DNA of 64,000 nt, taken from assembly GCA_000720805.1 (NCBI GenBank), contig JODI01000017.1:1-64000 (forward strand), in the 5' to 3' direction. The DNA comes from Streptomyces violaceoruber. Its GTDB lineage: Bacteria > Actinomycetota > Actinomycetes > Streptomycetales > Streptomycetaceae. A program made the translations under genes and the position numbers. Under the pieces are notes generated by a model. The model was not told the origin of the DNA. It searched no databases and saw only the letters and a list, made by a program, of their open reading frames with translations. Position 1 is the stretch's first letter; every line of letters begins with the position of its first letter. Of this stretch, positions 26,913 through 36,259 are shown one piece after another.

Positions 26913-29537
26913 CTACCCGGCGGTCGTGGTCCCGCTGACCGTGGCCGCGGGGCCGGTGCCCGCCGCCGTGACCGCGGCGACCGTCACGGTGTAGGCCGTG
27001 CCGGGCTTCAGTCCGCCGATCACCCGGAACATGCCCTTGGCGGAGGGCTGGGTGACCAGCACGTCCCGGCCGGTCACCGCGATCGGGTCGCGTCCGTCGG
27101 AGACCGTCACACGGTAACCGACGATCTTCGCGTCACCCGTTCCGGTCGGCGGGGTCCAGGCGAGGGTAGCGGCCGTGGCCGCGGTGCGCAGTTTCGGGCT
27201 CGTCGGTGCGGCGGGCAGCGCGCTCGCGGCCGTCGGGCTCAGCGGTGCCGAGGCGAGGGAGGGAGCGCTGGTGCCCCGGTCGTTGCTCGCGGTGACGGTC
27301 ACCGTGAAGGGGCCGCCGCCCTCCGGTAGTCCACCGATGCGCAGCAGGGCGGTGCGTTTGAACTCAGCGGCCTCGATGGGCTGTTGGGCGACCTGACGGC
27401 CCGCGGGGTCGTACGCCCGTGCCGTGTAACCGGTCACCGGCGAACCGCCGTCCGCGAAGGTGGGGTTGAAGGTCACGTACAGCGCGTCGGCGCCCGCCGT
27501 GCTGGTGCCGACCCGGGCCGGCGCCTCGGGCACGGAGGCACCGCCGACGCGCAGGGTCAGAAGGTGCCGGTAGGCGGGTTCGAGTCCGGCGTTCGCGAGA
27601 ACGTCCGGCGGTACGTCGGACAATCCGGTCATGATCTTGTTGCCGCTGGTCACCAGGCCCTTGTTGTCCCCGTCGGCCGTGCCTTCCTCCCACCAGTTGT
27701 CCTTGATCAGGGTGGGGTCGTTGTTGCCGAGGCCGTCGCGGTAGTCGGTGTGCCGGGAGGCGACGTTGGCGTAGGAGGCGCGGTAGAGGACATTGCCCTC
27801 GACGGTCTCGTAGGTGCAGCCGTTGTCGGTGTAGACGCTCTTGCCCAGTCCCCACTGGTCATGGATGACGTTGCCGGTGACCTTCTCACCGTCGGTCAGG
27901 GAGGTGCCGGTCAGGCCCTGGGTGTAGACGCCGCCGCCGTCGTCGAGCAGTTGCATGTAGTCGAAGACCAGGTTGTCGCGTACGACGTTGTCGTGGCTGG
28001 GATTCGGGGTCGCGGGGTCGCCGATCTTGTCGGGCCAGCCACCCCAGCCCATCGAGATCGCCGAGTAGGCGACGTGGTCGATCTGGTTGTGGGCGATGGT
28101 GGTGTGCTGGGTGTAGCCGTTGAGGATGCCCACCCCGCCGTGGTACTCGCGGGGCAGCCCGTACAGGTGGTTGTCCGTCACCCGCACGCCCGACGCCGGG
28201 GTCTGTCCGTCCACTCCGCCGATCTCCAGCCCGTTGCCGGACACGTCGGTGAAGACGCTCCCCCTGACCGAGGAGTCCGCGCTTCCCGCGCCCAGTTCCA
28301 GTCCGGAGGCGCCGAGATGGGCGAAGACGTCGTCGGTGAACTCCACGCGCTGGTCGTGGGCGAAGGAGACGTTGCCCGGCATCCTGGTCCAGGAGGCGAA
28401 CGGGCAGGTTCCGCCCTGGACGTACTGGCACAGACCCTGTGTGGCCCAGCCGCGGTCGCCGGTGATCGTGTAGCCGGCCTGGATCTCGGAGAAGCCCTCC
28501 GGCCGGGACGGGGTCAGCCAGGTCGCGTAGCTGAACCGGATGCCGCGGAAGGAGATGTCGTGGACGGGGGCGTCCGCGGTGCCGCGTCCGTCGATCAGTT
28601 TCTCTGCCGCGGCTGCCTCGACGTCGGCGCGGCCGAGATCCTCGCCCTTGCGGGGAAGGTAGTAGACCGTGTGATCGCTCTTGTCGAGGTACCACTCGCC
28701 GGGCTGGTCGAGGAGTTCGTAGGCGTTCTCCACGTACGACGGCTTGCCGCCGTTGGTGAGGCGGCCGGGGCCGACCATGCTCACCGTGCGGCCGGGGATG
28801 TCCGGGAACTCGACCCGCTTGTTGGAGTTGTCCCAGCAGGGCTGCGCCATGGTGATGGTGGTGCCGTCGGCGGAGGCGATCGGGCAGCGCGGCTCGGTCC
28901 ACTGGCCGAGCCCGTTGCGCTCGACGTTCCACAGGGCTTCGCCGCTGGTGTAGACGAACTCGGCGTCCTCGGGATGCTTCCAGTGGGCGAGGGTGTCGGA
29001 GGAGGCGGTGTAGCCGGTCGCGGTCTGGGTCAGCGTGACCGGTACGGCCCCGCGGGCCCGCTGGGCGCGTACTCCGTCGACGTACAACTGCCGTGTGTCG
29101 GTGAGTCCCCGGGGAGCGGGAGCGGCCCACAGGCCCTTGCGCCCGGGGGCCCGGTGCCATCCGGCCACCCGGAGCCCGCCGCTGATGACCGAGTCGCCGG
29201 TGCCCTGCCAGATCACCCGGTGCCCGTTCGCCCCCGAGTCGCGGGCGTCCAGCACGAGCGGGCCGGTACGGCGATAGGTGCCCGGCGCCAGATGGACCGT
29301 CAGGTCGGCGCGCAGCCCGGCGACCCGGTCCCGCACCAGGTTCCGGGCCCGGTCCAGCGTGCGGACGGGGTGCCGGGCGCTGCCGTCGGCGTGGTCGTCT
29401 CCTCCGGGAGCCACGTAGACATCCGCGGAGGCGGCGGGGCCCGGAGTGCCGAGCGCGTGAGCGGCGAGTCCCGGTGGGCCGAGGGTCAGGACGGCGGATA
29501 CGAGGGTGACAAGGGCGGCTCTGTGGCGCTTGGGCAT
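26913..29537 (-). CDS. Secreted right-handed beta-helix protein with two FN3 domains (GH141-like)
   Basis: An 874-residue exported protein. The start has AGGAGGGG and a Sec signal (KRHRAALVTLVSAVLTLG, ending near ALG). The mature part opens with VYVAPGGDDHADGSARHPVRT and NGHRVIWQGTGDSVISGG, typical of large parallel-beta-helix glycan-active proteins such as GH141. Repeated helix coils follow (VRVTDNHLYGLPREYHGGVG, HDNVVRDNLVFDYM). Two C-terminal fibronectin type III domains (about 680-770 and 785-874) probably help binding or spacing. Substrate is unknown; GH141 members act on fucosides or xylan. The neighbouring GH2 enzyme and ROK repressor suggest a glycan-utilisation locus. Confidence 0.85.
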   Translation of the reverse strand: MPKRHRAALVTLVSAVLTLGPPGLAAHALGTPGPAASADVYVAPGGDDHADGSARHPVRTLDRARNLVRDRVAGLRADLTVHLAPGTYRRTGPLVLDARDSGANGHRVIWQGTGDSVISGGLRVAGWHRAPGRKGLWAAPAPRGLTDTRQLYVDGVRAQRARGAVPVTLTQTATGYTASSDTLAHWKHPEDAEFVYTSGEALWNVERNGLGQWTEPRCPIASADGTTITMAQPCWDNSNKRVEFPDIPGRTVSMVGPGRLTNGGKPSYVENAYELLDQPGEWYLDKSDHTVYYLPRKGEDLGRADVEAAAAEKLIDGRGTADAPVHDISFRGIRFSYATWLTPSRPEGFSEIQAGYTITGDRGWATQGLCQYVQGGTCPFASWTRMPGNVSFAHDQRVEFTDDVFAHLGASGLELGAGSADSSVRGSVFTDVSGNGLEIGGVDGQTPASGVRVTDNHLYGLPREYHGGVGILNGYTQHTTIAHNQIDHVAYSAISMGWGGWPDKIGDPATPNPSHDNVVRDNLVFDYMQLLDDGGGVYTQGLTGTSLTDGEKVTGNVIHDQWGLGKSVYTDNGCTYETVEGNVLYRASYANVASRHTDYRDGLGNNDPTLIKDNWWEEGTADGDNKGLVTSGNKIMTGLSDVPPDVLANAGLEPAYRHLLTLRVGGASVPEAPARVGTSTAGADALYVTFNPTFADGGSPVTGYTARAYDPAGRQVAQQPIEAAEFKRTALLRIGGLPEGGGPFTVTVTASNDRGTSAPSLASAPLSPTAASALPAAPTSPKLRTAATAATLAWTPPTGTGDAKIVGYRVTVSDGRDPIAVTGRDVLVTQPSAKGMFRVIGGLKPGTAYTVTVAAVTAAGTGPAATVSGTTTAG

Positions 29538-29973
29538 GGACCCCTCCTGTGGGATCACCGGAACTCAACCCAGGGAAAGGTAGGACCACTTGGGTCCCAG
29601 GTCAATGCGATCGGCGGAATTTCGGGCCGCAGCTGGACGTTTCTCGATAATTCATCGGGCCATTTGAGCCGAAGCGGAGGTGCCCCGGTGTGGAGGGTGG
29701 GCCGGTCGGAGGAAACGATGCCGCCATGTCCGACCAGAACACTCTCGGCTTGCCGCAGGGTCCGGGCTGCCGGCAAGGAGGGGCCTGAGATGCCCCGCCC
29801 AGGTGCCGTTCATCAGCCGCTCGGGCTGACACGGGTCGCGGGCCCTCGTCGCGGTGGGCGCGCACCACGAGCTCGGCGTCCGTGATCAGCGCGGGCAAGA
29901 CGTCGGCGACCTCGGTGAACCGGTTGACTGAGGACGGCGGCGCTCGCGGGCGGGACGTGTTGTCGACCCTCGC
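29538..29973. other. Gene-poor stretch upstream of the beta-helix gene
   Basis: The promoter of the minus-strand beta-helix gene should lie at the left end. I see no intact gene; the right end merges into the fragment at 29974. Confidence 0.5.
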
Positions 29974-30129
29974 CGCTACTCCGACCTGAACGCCGGGAGC
30001 GGCTCCACCCGGCGCGGCTTCAGCCTGGCGGTCTGTGCCGGCCGGACCGTCACCCTCAACTTCACCGGCGAAGGCCCCACCCTGCAGACGTCGTTCGTCA
30101 TCGACGAGACCCCGCTCAAGATGAGCTGA
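29974..30129 (+). pseudogene. C-terminal fragment of a secreted hydrolase
   Basis: The frame to TGA at 30127-30129 reads YSDLNAGSGSTRRGFSLAVC, then AGRTVTLNFTGEG and LQTSFVIDETPLKMS. This matches the beta-sandwich domain found at the C-terminus of many Streptomyces secreted peptidases and glycosidases. No catalytic part lies upstream, so it is the remnant of a lost gene. Confidence 0.6.
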
Positions 30130-30171
30130 ACCCCACGGGGGGTGGGCCAGGCCGGCCCACCCCCCGTGGGA

Positions 30172-32892
30172 TCAGGCCGCCGGAACCGTGCGCTCCGGCG
30201 TGTTCCACCCGGAGACACGCACCCGCGGCTGGGACCCGTGCAGATCGGTCGTCCGGTACGTGGCCGTCAGGCTGACCGACTCGCCGGGCCAGAGAGTGAC
30301 CTCGTTGTCGGACCACCTGACCGGCAGCACCGGCTTGCCCGCCCCGTCCACCAGGTGCACGTCCGTCAGCAGCGACGGCGTCCTGCCGCCGTCCGTGTTG
30401 CGCACGGTGACCGTCGTGGTCGACGTGTCACCCGACGAGGTCGTCGACGACGTGGCCGACACCGGCGCCTGCGCCATGGCACTCAGCCCCTTCAGGTCCG
30501 CGTAGCTCGTCGTGGGTGTGTAGTACCAGTCGGTGTTGTCCCAGTCGAGCGTGTCGGGCTTGGTGGAGAGCCAGTAGACGTTGCGGCTCACCTCCTTGCC
30601 CGTGGAGTCGCTCAGGACCAGGCGTGCGAGGTACGTCGTCGACAGACCGCTCACCGACGAGGGCAGCGTGAGCGCGGTGCCGCGCGCGCCGTCGCCGCCC
30701 ACCGTCACTCCGGTGACGGTCTTGTCGTACTTCTGCGTGCCGTCGGTGTTGAAGAGCGTGGCCCGGGCGGTGAGGCCGGACGCGGAGGCGTGCCGGTTGT
30801 TCACCACGACGACCGACCGGTTGTCGTACGAGTACTGGACGTGCAGCGGCTCGTTCGCCTTCTTCGCACCGAAGTACGCGCCGCCCTGGTCGAGGTAACG
30901 GTCCATCAGCTGCCAGTGGAGCGAGGTCCAGCCGCTGTTGAACATCCAGTAGACAACACCGGTCGAGGGCTTCGAGGAGTCGGTGGCGTTGCGTCCGTAC
31001 GCCTCGAACTGGGCGCGGACGTTCTCGTACTGGGCAAGTTGTGCCTTGCGTACGTAGTCGGTGAGGCTGCTGGGCACTCCGTAGCGTCCGGTCAGCGCGT
31101 CGTCGTAGAGCTTCAAGGTGCTGAAGGTCGACGACGGCGAACGGTGGTACTGCTTGGCGCTCGGGTTCTTCCAGAGGGTGTCGAGCTCTACCGGGCTCAT
31201 CATGCGGCGCAGTGTGTCGAGCGTGGGGATGTCGGGGCCCGCGCTGGTCTCGGAGTTGAAGCCGGTGGCGCCGCCCTCGCGCTTGGCGTACCAGTAGTTC
31301 GGCGGGATCCAGTCGTAGGGGCCGGACATCTTCATGCCCGAACGTCCGCTGACCGGCGAGGAGTTGTCGGAGGCGGCCGCGACCACCGGGGTGGGCCAGT
31401 CGGCTGCCTTCAGCGCGTCGAGGTAGGTCTTCTCGATCGTCGCGTCGGGAGCGAAGTCGCTGCCGATGAGGAAGGAGATGACACTGGGGTGGTCGCGCAG
31501 CCGGGCGGCCTCGGCGGCCATCGACGCCCCCGCGACCGGGTAGTCCTCGGCGGTCCACTTGTCGCCCGGCTCCCCGCCGTTGACGTTCCCCTCCCATTTG
31601 TCGCAGCACTCCCAGCCGGGCAGTGTGAGGATGCCGTACCGGTCCGTGAGGTCGAAGAACTCGTCCGGCTCGATGTGCCCTTCGAGGCGGATGGTGTTCA
31701 GGCCGAGGTCGAGCGCGTACTTCAGGCGGTCCTCGACGTATGTCCTGTCCCAGCGGAGGAACTCGTCGGGCGACCAGCCGCCGCCCCTGATGAGCAGCTT
31801 GCGTCCGTTGACGCTGTACTGCCGGGCGCCATCGGAGTTGAGGGGGGCCTTCACGTCGCGGATGCCGAAGTTCTCGTGCGCAGCGTCCGAGACGGTCCCG
31901 GCGACGGACGCGGTGAGGTCGAGGGCGTACAGGGGCTGTCCGCCCATGCCGGCGGGCCACCACACCTTCGGCGAGGTCAGATGCAGCCCGGGGGCCTCGG
32001 CCGGGGTGAAGGCGACGGTCTTGGTCGCGTGGGCGGCCAGGGAGAGGGACTTGCTGAACGAGATCGCGCCGATGCCGCCCGAGACGGTGGTGGTGACGGG
32101 CGAGTCCGAGTCGTTGCGAACCCGGGCCTTGACCGTCAGGTCCGCGGTGGAGAGGGACGGCACATCGAGTCCGGTGACGACGTGCGCGTCGCGCAGGGCG
32201 ACCGGGCCGCCGCGCCGCACCAGCACATCGCGGACGATCCCCATGTTCTCGTCGGGCGGCGGCTGCAGCCAGTCGATCCAGCCCATGGTGAGGTTCTTGC
32301 GGGGGTCGTTGGGCTGGATCCGGAAGGCCACCGTGTTGGTGCCCGCGCGCACCAGTGAGGTGACGTCCAACTCGTGGTGGGTGTACGCGCCCGCCACGTC
32401 GGCGGCCTTGGCGACCTGCTGCCCGTTGACGTAGACGTCGGCCGCCGAGATCACCCCGCTGAAGTCCAGATACGTGCGCTCGGAGGTGTCGGCGACCGTG
32501 AAGTCCGAGCGGTACCACCATGGCACCTGGAAGTCGGCCTTGGGGATCTGCTGCTGGTTGGTCGAGTAGAACGGATCGGCGTATTTCCCGTCCGCCAGCA
32601 GCGTCGCGAGCACCGTGGAGCGGGAGCCTGCCGGATACCAGCCGCTCGCCGGATATCCCGGGGAGGAGACGGCTGTCGCGGAGTCGGTGACCTTCGCGGT
32701 CGACTGGATGGCGTAGCCGGACAGGGCGGTGGCACTGCCGGCGCGGGAGGCTACGGCGGTGGTCTGCGTCCGGTGGCGGGGTGGTGACGCGTCGCGGGCG
32801 CCGGCCCAGGCGCTCGTGGAGAGCGTACCGAGCAGACCCAGGGCGACGGCTGCCGTGGCGAGGCGGCGTCTGGCGGCAGGGCGGTGGAACAC
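30172..32892 (-). CDS. csxA: Secreted GH2 exo-beta-D-glucosaminidase
   Basis: A 906-residue GH2 protein with a signal peptide (ARRRLATAAVALGLLGTLST, cleavage near AWA). The domain order is galactose-binding-like, immunoglobulin-like, TIM barrel, then two C-terminal sandwiches. In the barrel, IGSDFAP (Asp about 476) replaces the GNE of ordinary GH2 enzymes, and FNSETSAGPD (Glu about 547) is the nucleophile. Those features and spacing match the exo-chitosanase CsxA subfamily (Asp469/Glu541). The enzyme removes glucosamine from the non-reducing ends of chitosan oligomers outside the cell. GTG start follows AGGAGA. A 23-bp palindrome upstream matches one at the ROK gene. Confidence 0.9.
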   Translation of the reverse strand: MFHRPAARRRLATAAVALGLLGTLSTSAWAGARDASPPRHRTQTTAVASRAGSATALSGYAIQSTAKVTDSATAVSSPGYPASGWYPAGSRSTVLATLLADGKYADPFYSTNQQQIPKADFQVPWWYRSDFTVADTSERTYLDFSGVISAADVYVNGQQVAKAADVAGAYTHHELDVTSLVRAGTNTVAFRIQPNDPRKNLTMGWIDWLQPPPDENMGIVRDVLVRRGGPVALRDAHVVTGLDVPSLSTADLTVKARVRNDSDSPVTTTVSGGIGAISFSKSLSLAAHATKTVAFTPAEAPGLHLTSPKVWWPAGMGGQPLYALDLTASVAGTVSDAAHENFGIRDVKAPLNSDGARQYSVNGRKLLIRGGGWSPDEFLRWDRTYVEDRLKYALDLGLNTIRLEGHIEPDEFFDLTDRYGILTLPGWECCDKWEGNVNGGEPGDKWTAEDYPVAGASMAAEAARLRDHPSVISFLIGSDFAPDATIEKTYLDALKAADWPTPVVAAASDNSSPVSGRSGMKMSGPYDWIPPNYWYAKREGGATGFNSETSAGPDIPTLDTLRRMMSPVELDTLWKNPSAKQYHRSPSSTFSTLKLYDDALTGRYGVPSSLTDYVRKAQLAQYENVRAQFEAYGRNATDSSKPSTGVVYWMFNSGWTSLHWQLMDRYLDQGGAYFGAKKANEPLHVQYSYDNRSVVVVNNRHASASGLTARATLFNTDGTQKYDKTVTGVTVGGDGARGTALTLPSSVSGLSTTYLARLVLSDSTGKEVSRNVYWLSTKPDTLDWDNTDWYYTPTTSYADLKGLSAMAQAPVSATSSTTSSGDTSTTTVTVRNTDGGRTPSLLTDVHLVDGAGKPVLPVRWSDNEVTLWPGESVSLTATYRTTDLHGSQPRVRVSGWNTPERTVPAA

Positions 32893-32944
32893 GTCTGTCT
32901 CCTAGGGAGGTGGGGGAGCATCCGCGCTACGGCACTGCAAGTAC

Positions 32945-32967
32945 AAGTTAGGAAACTTTACTAACTT
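32945..32967. promoter_or_regulatory. ROK-type operator upstream of the GH2 gene
   Basis: AAGTTAGGAAA-C-TTTACTAACTT is a 23-bp palindrome with one mismatched pair, about 55-75 bases before the GH2 start. Its GGAAA/TTT core resembles operators of ROK repressors, and it matches the site at 34244-34266 at 16 of 22 positions. Confidence 0.75.
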
Positions 32968-33027
32968 GCCTCAAGCTAGGGGGCCTGGGCGAGACGTGTC
33001 AATCACCGTTTCCGGTGTGCGAGTTGG

Positions 33028-34224
33028 TCAGGACGCCGATCGGCGCTCGAACACCACGTCCCGCGCGGTCCCCAGGGCCGTGGCCACCGCGCCCAGCAGC
33101 ACGGCGTCCTCGCCGAGCCGGCTGGGCACGATCTTCGGCCGCAGGGGCGTGAGCGCGCGCAGGTTCTCCCGTACCGGGCGCAGCAGCAGGTCCACGCTGT
33201 GCCCCACGCCCCCGCCCAGGACCACGAGATCCGGGTCGAGCACGGCCGCGGCCGCCGCGACCGTGTGCGCGATCCGCTCGCTCTCCAGCTCGACCGCCTT
33301 GACCGCGGCGGGATTTCCCTGCCGAGCCGCGTCGAAGACCGTCTTCGCGGTGAGCTGCCCGGTCATGCCGAACCGCCGCGCCGACTCCACGACCGCCACC
33401 CCCGAGACGGCGTCCTCCAGCGTCCGCAGCCGCGGCTGCCCGGGCCACGGCAGGAAACCGATCTCCCCGGCACCGCCGTGCGCCCCGGTGAACACCCGGC
33501 CCTCGCTGACCACGCCCATGCCGAGCCCCGTACCGATCATGATGTACGTGAAGAGCCTGCTGCCCGCGCCGACGCCGTACGTGTACTCGCCGAGCGCCGC
33601 CAGATTGGCGTCGTTGTGGACCTCCAGCGGTACACCCAGCTCCTCACGCATCCGGTCGACCAGCCCGGCCCGCCCCCAGCCCGGCAGATGCATCGCGAAG
33701 CGCACCCGCCGCCGCTCCGCGTCGTACACGCCCGGCGTGCCCACCACGGCGTGGGCCACCTCGGCATGGGCGACACCGGAGTTCGCCACCACCTGCCGGG
33801 CCGTGGTGACCACCAGATCGGCCAGGGCGCCGGAGGAGCGGGCCCGGTTGCGCACGTCCGCGCGGGCCACCAGCTCGCCGTCCAGGTTGGCGATCGCGAC
33901 GCGCAGCCAGCCGCGCCCGATGTCGATGCCGAGCGCGTACCCGGCGGACGGGTCCGGGGCGTAGAGGACGGCGACCCGGCCGCGTTCCGGCGCGTGCGTG
34001 CCGACCTCGTGCACCAGGCCTGCCTCCGCCAGGGCCGCCAGCGCGCTGGAGACGGTCGGCTTCGACAGCCCTGTCTCCCGGGCGAGTTGCGCGCGTGACG
34101 CGGCGCCGGCGGAACGCAGCCGGTCAAGGAGCAGGCGCTCGTTGGTGCTGCGCAACCGCTGACGGTTCCACGGCTGATCCGGCTCGGCGACGTCACTGGC
34201 GGGCATCACACCATTCTCACGCAT
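33028..34224 (-). CDS. ROK family transcriptional repressor
   Basis: A 398-residue regulator. The N-terminal winged helix (about 25-85) has NERLLLDRLRSAGAASRAQL and ETGLSKPTVSSALAALAEAG. The sugar-binding ROK domain shows YALGIDIGRGWLRVAIANL, HNDANLAALGEYTYG, IGTGLGMGVVSEGRVFTGAH and VLGGGVG. The CxCGxxGCxE zinc motif is missing; the corresponding region reads PWPGQPRLRTLEDAVSG. ATG at 34224 has AGAGGG upstream; ATG at 34206 is an alternative. Palindromes before this gene and before the adjacent GH2 gene suggest it represses both until an amino-sugar ligand appears, as reported for ROK control of chitosan use in Streptomyces. Confidence 0.88.
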   Translation of the reverse strand: MRENGVMPASDVAEPDQPWNRQRLRSTNERLLLDRLRSAGAASRAQLARETGLSKPTVSSALAALAEAGLVHEVGTHAPERGRVAVLYAPDPSAGYALGIDIGRGWLRVAIANLDGELVARADVRNRARSSGALADLVVTTARQVVANSGVAHAEVAHAVVGTPGVYDAERRRVRFAMHLPGWGRAGLVDRMREELGVPLEVHNDANLAALGEYTYGVGAGSRLFTYIMIGTGLGMGVVSEGRVFTGAHGGAGEIGFLPWPGQPRLRTLEDAVSGVAVVESARRFGMTGQLTAKTVFDAARQGNPAAVKAVELESERIAHTVAAAAAVLDPDLVVLGGGVGHSVDLLLRPVRENLRALTPLRPKIVPSRLGEDAVLLGAVATALGTARDVVFERRSAS

Positions 34225-34243
34225 GTGGGACACCCTCTTGACG

Positions 34244-34266
34244 CATCTAGTAAGGCTCCTTAACTT
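34244..34266. promoter_or_regulatory. ROK-type operator upstream of the ROK gene
   Basis: On the minus strand this reads AAGTTAAGGAG-CCTTACTAG, a version of the GH2-promoter palindrome, 20-42 bases before the ROK start. It would give autoregulation and could also affect the divergent permease. Confidence 0.65.
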
Positions 34267-34433
34267 TATCGCGCAAGCGAGAGTCCGTGCCTGAGAACGG
34301 GCTCTCAGCCTCGCCGGGTGAGCCAAGGGGAGCCCAGCGTCGGCCGGATACCCGCCGCCCTTGATCCGTCGGCCGCCGAGTGGCGTCGGTCGGCACGTCG
34401 TACCTCTCCCCGCGTCCCGCTTCAGGAGGACCC

Positions 34434-35888
34434 ATGTCCGGTAGCCCGCCACCCGAGGGCGGCTTCGTCCGCCGTGTCGGCCTGTTTCAGGCGACCACCA
34501 TCAACATGAGCCAGATGTGCGGCATCGGGCCGTTCGTGACGATCCCGCTGATGGTCGCCGCGTTCGGCGGCCCGCAGGCGGTGATCGGCTTCCTCGCCGG
34601 CGCGCTGCTGGCCCTCGCCGACGGCCTGGTCTGGGCCGAACTGGGCGCGGCGATGCCCGGCTCCGGCGGCAGCTACGTGTATCTGCGCCAGGCCTTCCAG
34701 TACCGCACCGGACGACTGATGCCGTTCCTGTTCGTCTGGACGGCGATGCTCTTCATCCCGCTGATCATGTCCACCGGCGTGGTCGGCTTCGTGCAGTACC
34801 TCGGCTATCTGGCACCGCACATGGGCAGGACGACCGGCGACCTGGTCGGCCTCGCCATGATCCTGGTGGTGATCGTCCTGCTGTGGCGGGGCATCGAACA
34901 CATCGCCCGGATCACGGCCGTGATGTGGGCCGTCATGATCACCTCGGTCCTCCTGGTGATCGTGGCCGCGGCCACCGACTTCAGCGCGGACCTGGCCTTC
35001 ACCTACCCGGCGCACGCCTTCGACCTCACCAGCAACCACTTCTGGCTGGGCTTCGCCGCGGGCCTGACGATCGGCATCTACGACTACCTCGGCTACAACA
35101 CCACCGCGTACATGGGCGCCGAGATCAAGGACCCGGGCCGTACGCTGCCCCGCTCCATCATCTTCTCCATCGTCGGCATCATGGCCATCTACCTGCTGCT
35201 GCAGATCGGCACGCTCGGCGTCATCGACTGGCACCGGATGACGGACCCCGACGACATCGCCTCCACCTCCGTCGCCTCGGCGGTCCTGGAGAAGACCTGG
35301 GGCAAGGGGGCGGCCGACACGGTCACGGTCCTGATCCTGATCACCGCCTTCGCCTCCGTCTTCACCGGCCTTCTGGGCGGCTCCCGGGTCCCGTACGACG
35401 CGGCCCGCGAACGGGTCTTCTTCCGCCCGTACGCCAAGCTGCACCCCAGGCACCGCTTCCCCATGCTGGGCCTGGCCACCATGGGGGTGGTGACGGCGAT
35501 CGGTTTCCTCATCGGCCGCCACACCGACCTGGCGACGCTGATTCAGCTCCTCACCACGGTGATGGTCCTCGTCCAGGCGCTCGCCCAGATCGCCGCGGTG
35601 ACGGTCCTGCGCAGGCGGCAGCCGAACCTGCGCCGCCCGTACAAGATGTGGCTGTACCCCCTGCCCAGCCTGCTCGCCCTGGTCGGCTGGCTGGTGATCT
35701 ACGGCTATGCCGACAAGAACTCGCCCGGCCGCCATCCCATCGAATGGTCGCTGGCCTGGCTGGCCCTGGGCATCGTGGCGTACCTGCTGTGGGCGCGCTT
35801 CGAGAAGGTCTGGCCGTTCGGACCGAAGGAGATCACGGAGGAATACCTCACCGCGCCGGTCCAGGACACGGAGCCCGCGCAGGCGTGA
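34434..35888 (+). CDS. APC family amino-acid/polyamine permease
   Basis: A 484-residue protein with about 12 membrane segments. Helix 1 carries the unwound binding region (INMSQMCGIGPF), followed by GLVWAELGAAMPGSGGSYVYLRQ, the typical APC signature, and YLGYNTTAYMGAEIKDPGRT after helix 6. ATG follows AGGAGG. It is divergent from the ROK gene and shares its 209-bp promoter region, so it may import an amino acid or amine in the same programme. A strong hairpin follows. Confidence 0.88.
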   Translation: MSGSPPPEGGFVRRVGLFQATTINMSQMCGIGPFVTIPLMVAAFGGPQAVIGFLAGALLALADGLVWAELGAAMPGSGGSYVYLRQAFQYRTGRLMPFLFVWTAMLFIPLIMSTGVVGFVQYLGYLAPHMGRTTGDLVGLAMILVVIVLLWRGIEHIARITAVMWAVMITSVLLVIVAAATDFSADLAFTYPAHAFDLTSNHFWLGFAAGLTIGIYDYLGYNTTAYMGAEIKDPGRTLPRSIIFSIVGIMAIYLLLQIGTLGVIDWHRMTDPDDIASTSVASAVLEKTWGKGAADTVTVLILITAFASVFTGLLGGSRVPYDAARERVFFRPYAKLHPRHRFPMLGLATMGVVTAIGFLIGRHTDLATLIQLLTTVMVLVQALAQIAAVTVLRRRQPNLRRPYKMWLYPLPSLLALVGWLVIYGYADKNSPGRHPIEWSLAWLALGIVAYLLWARFEKVWPFGPKEITEEYLTAPVQDTEPAQA

Positions 35889-35916
35889 GAGAGGGGCGGG
35901 CGTGCGGGTGCCCGCC

Positions 35917-35953
35917 GGGTGGCCGGCCCGCCTGGGTTCCGGGCCGGCCACCC
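35917..35953 (+). terminator. Terminator after the APC permease
   Basis: GGGTGGCCGGCCCG and CGGGCCGGCCACCC form a perfect 14-bp stem around a 9-base loop, 29 bases after the stop codon. Confidence 0.88.
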
Positions 35954-36259
35954 CTGCGCGGAGGCTCCCTGTTCCCCGCCCGCCGAGCGGCCTCGGCCAG
36001 TTCGGTGTCCGCTCCTTCCTCCGGGTGCGCAGATCCTCGACGTCGATCACCGCGTCGCGGGGCACGGTGGGCCCGGGGCCGGACCCGGGGTTGGTGGCCC
36101 GCACCAGCTCTGGGCCCTGGCACGTGGTCATGCCGGACCATGATCGGGCTCCCGCCGGCATCGCTTCCCCTTCTGGGCGGGCGCATGGCTCGTTCACCTG
36201 ACTGCACCGCCGTACCGGTTGGCCGTTGATCCACATCCGTAGCGGGTAGACGGGTCGGC
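35954..36259. other. Non-coding stretch before the ZIP gene
   Basis: No gene supported. A minus-strand frame starting at 36131 (TTCQGPELVRATNPG) has slight protein character but lacks a ribosome site and runs into the permease terminator. Confidence 0.45.

Noticed and set aside
29583..29597. GGACC-ACTTG-GGTCC inverted repeat upstream of the beta-helix gene
   Set aside because: Arms of five bases are too short in this GC-rich sequence to call an operator without a second copy.
30142..32358. Long plus-strand open frame over the GH2 gene
   Set aside because: Antisense to the exo-glucosaminidase; composition bias only.
36020..36131. Minus-strand small frame starting TTCQGPELVRATN
   Set aside because: No ribosome site, runs into the permease terminator, and no family recognised.
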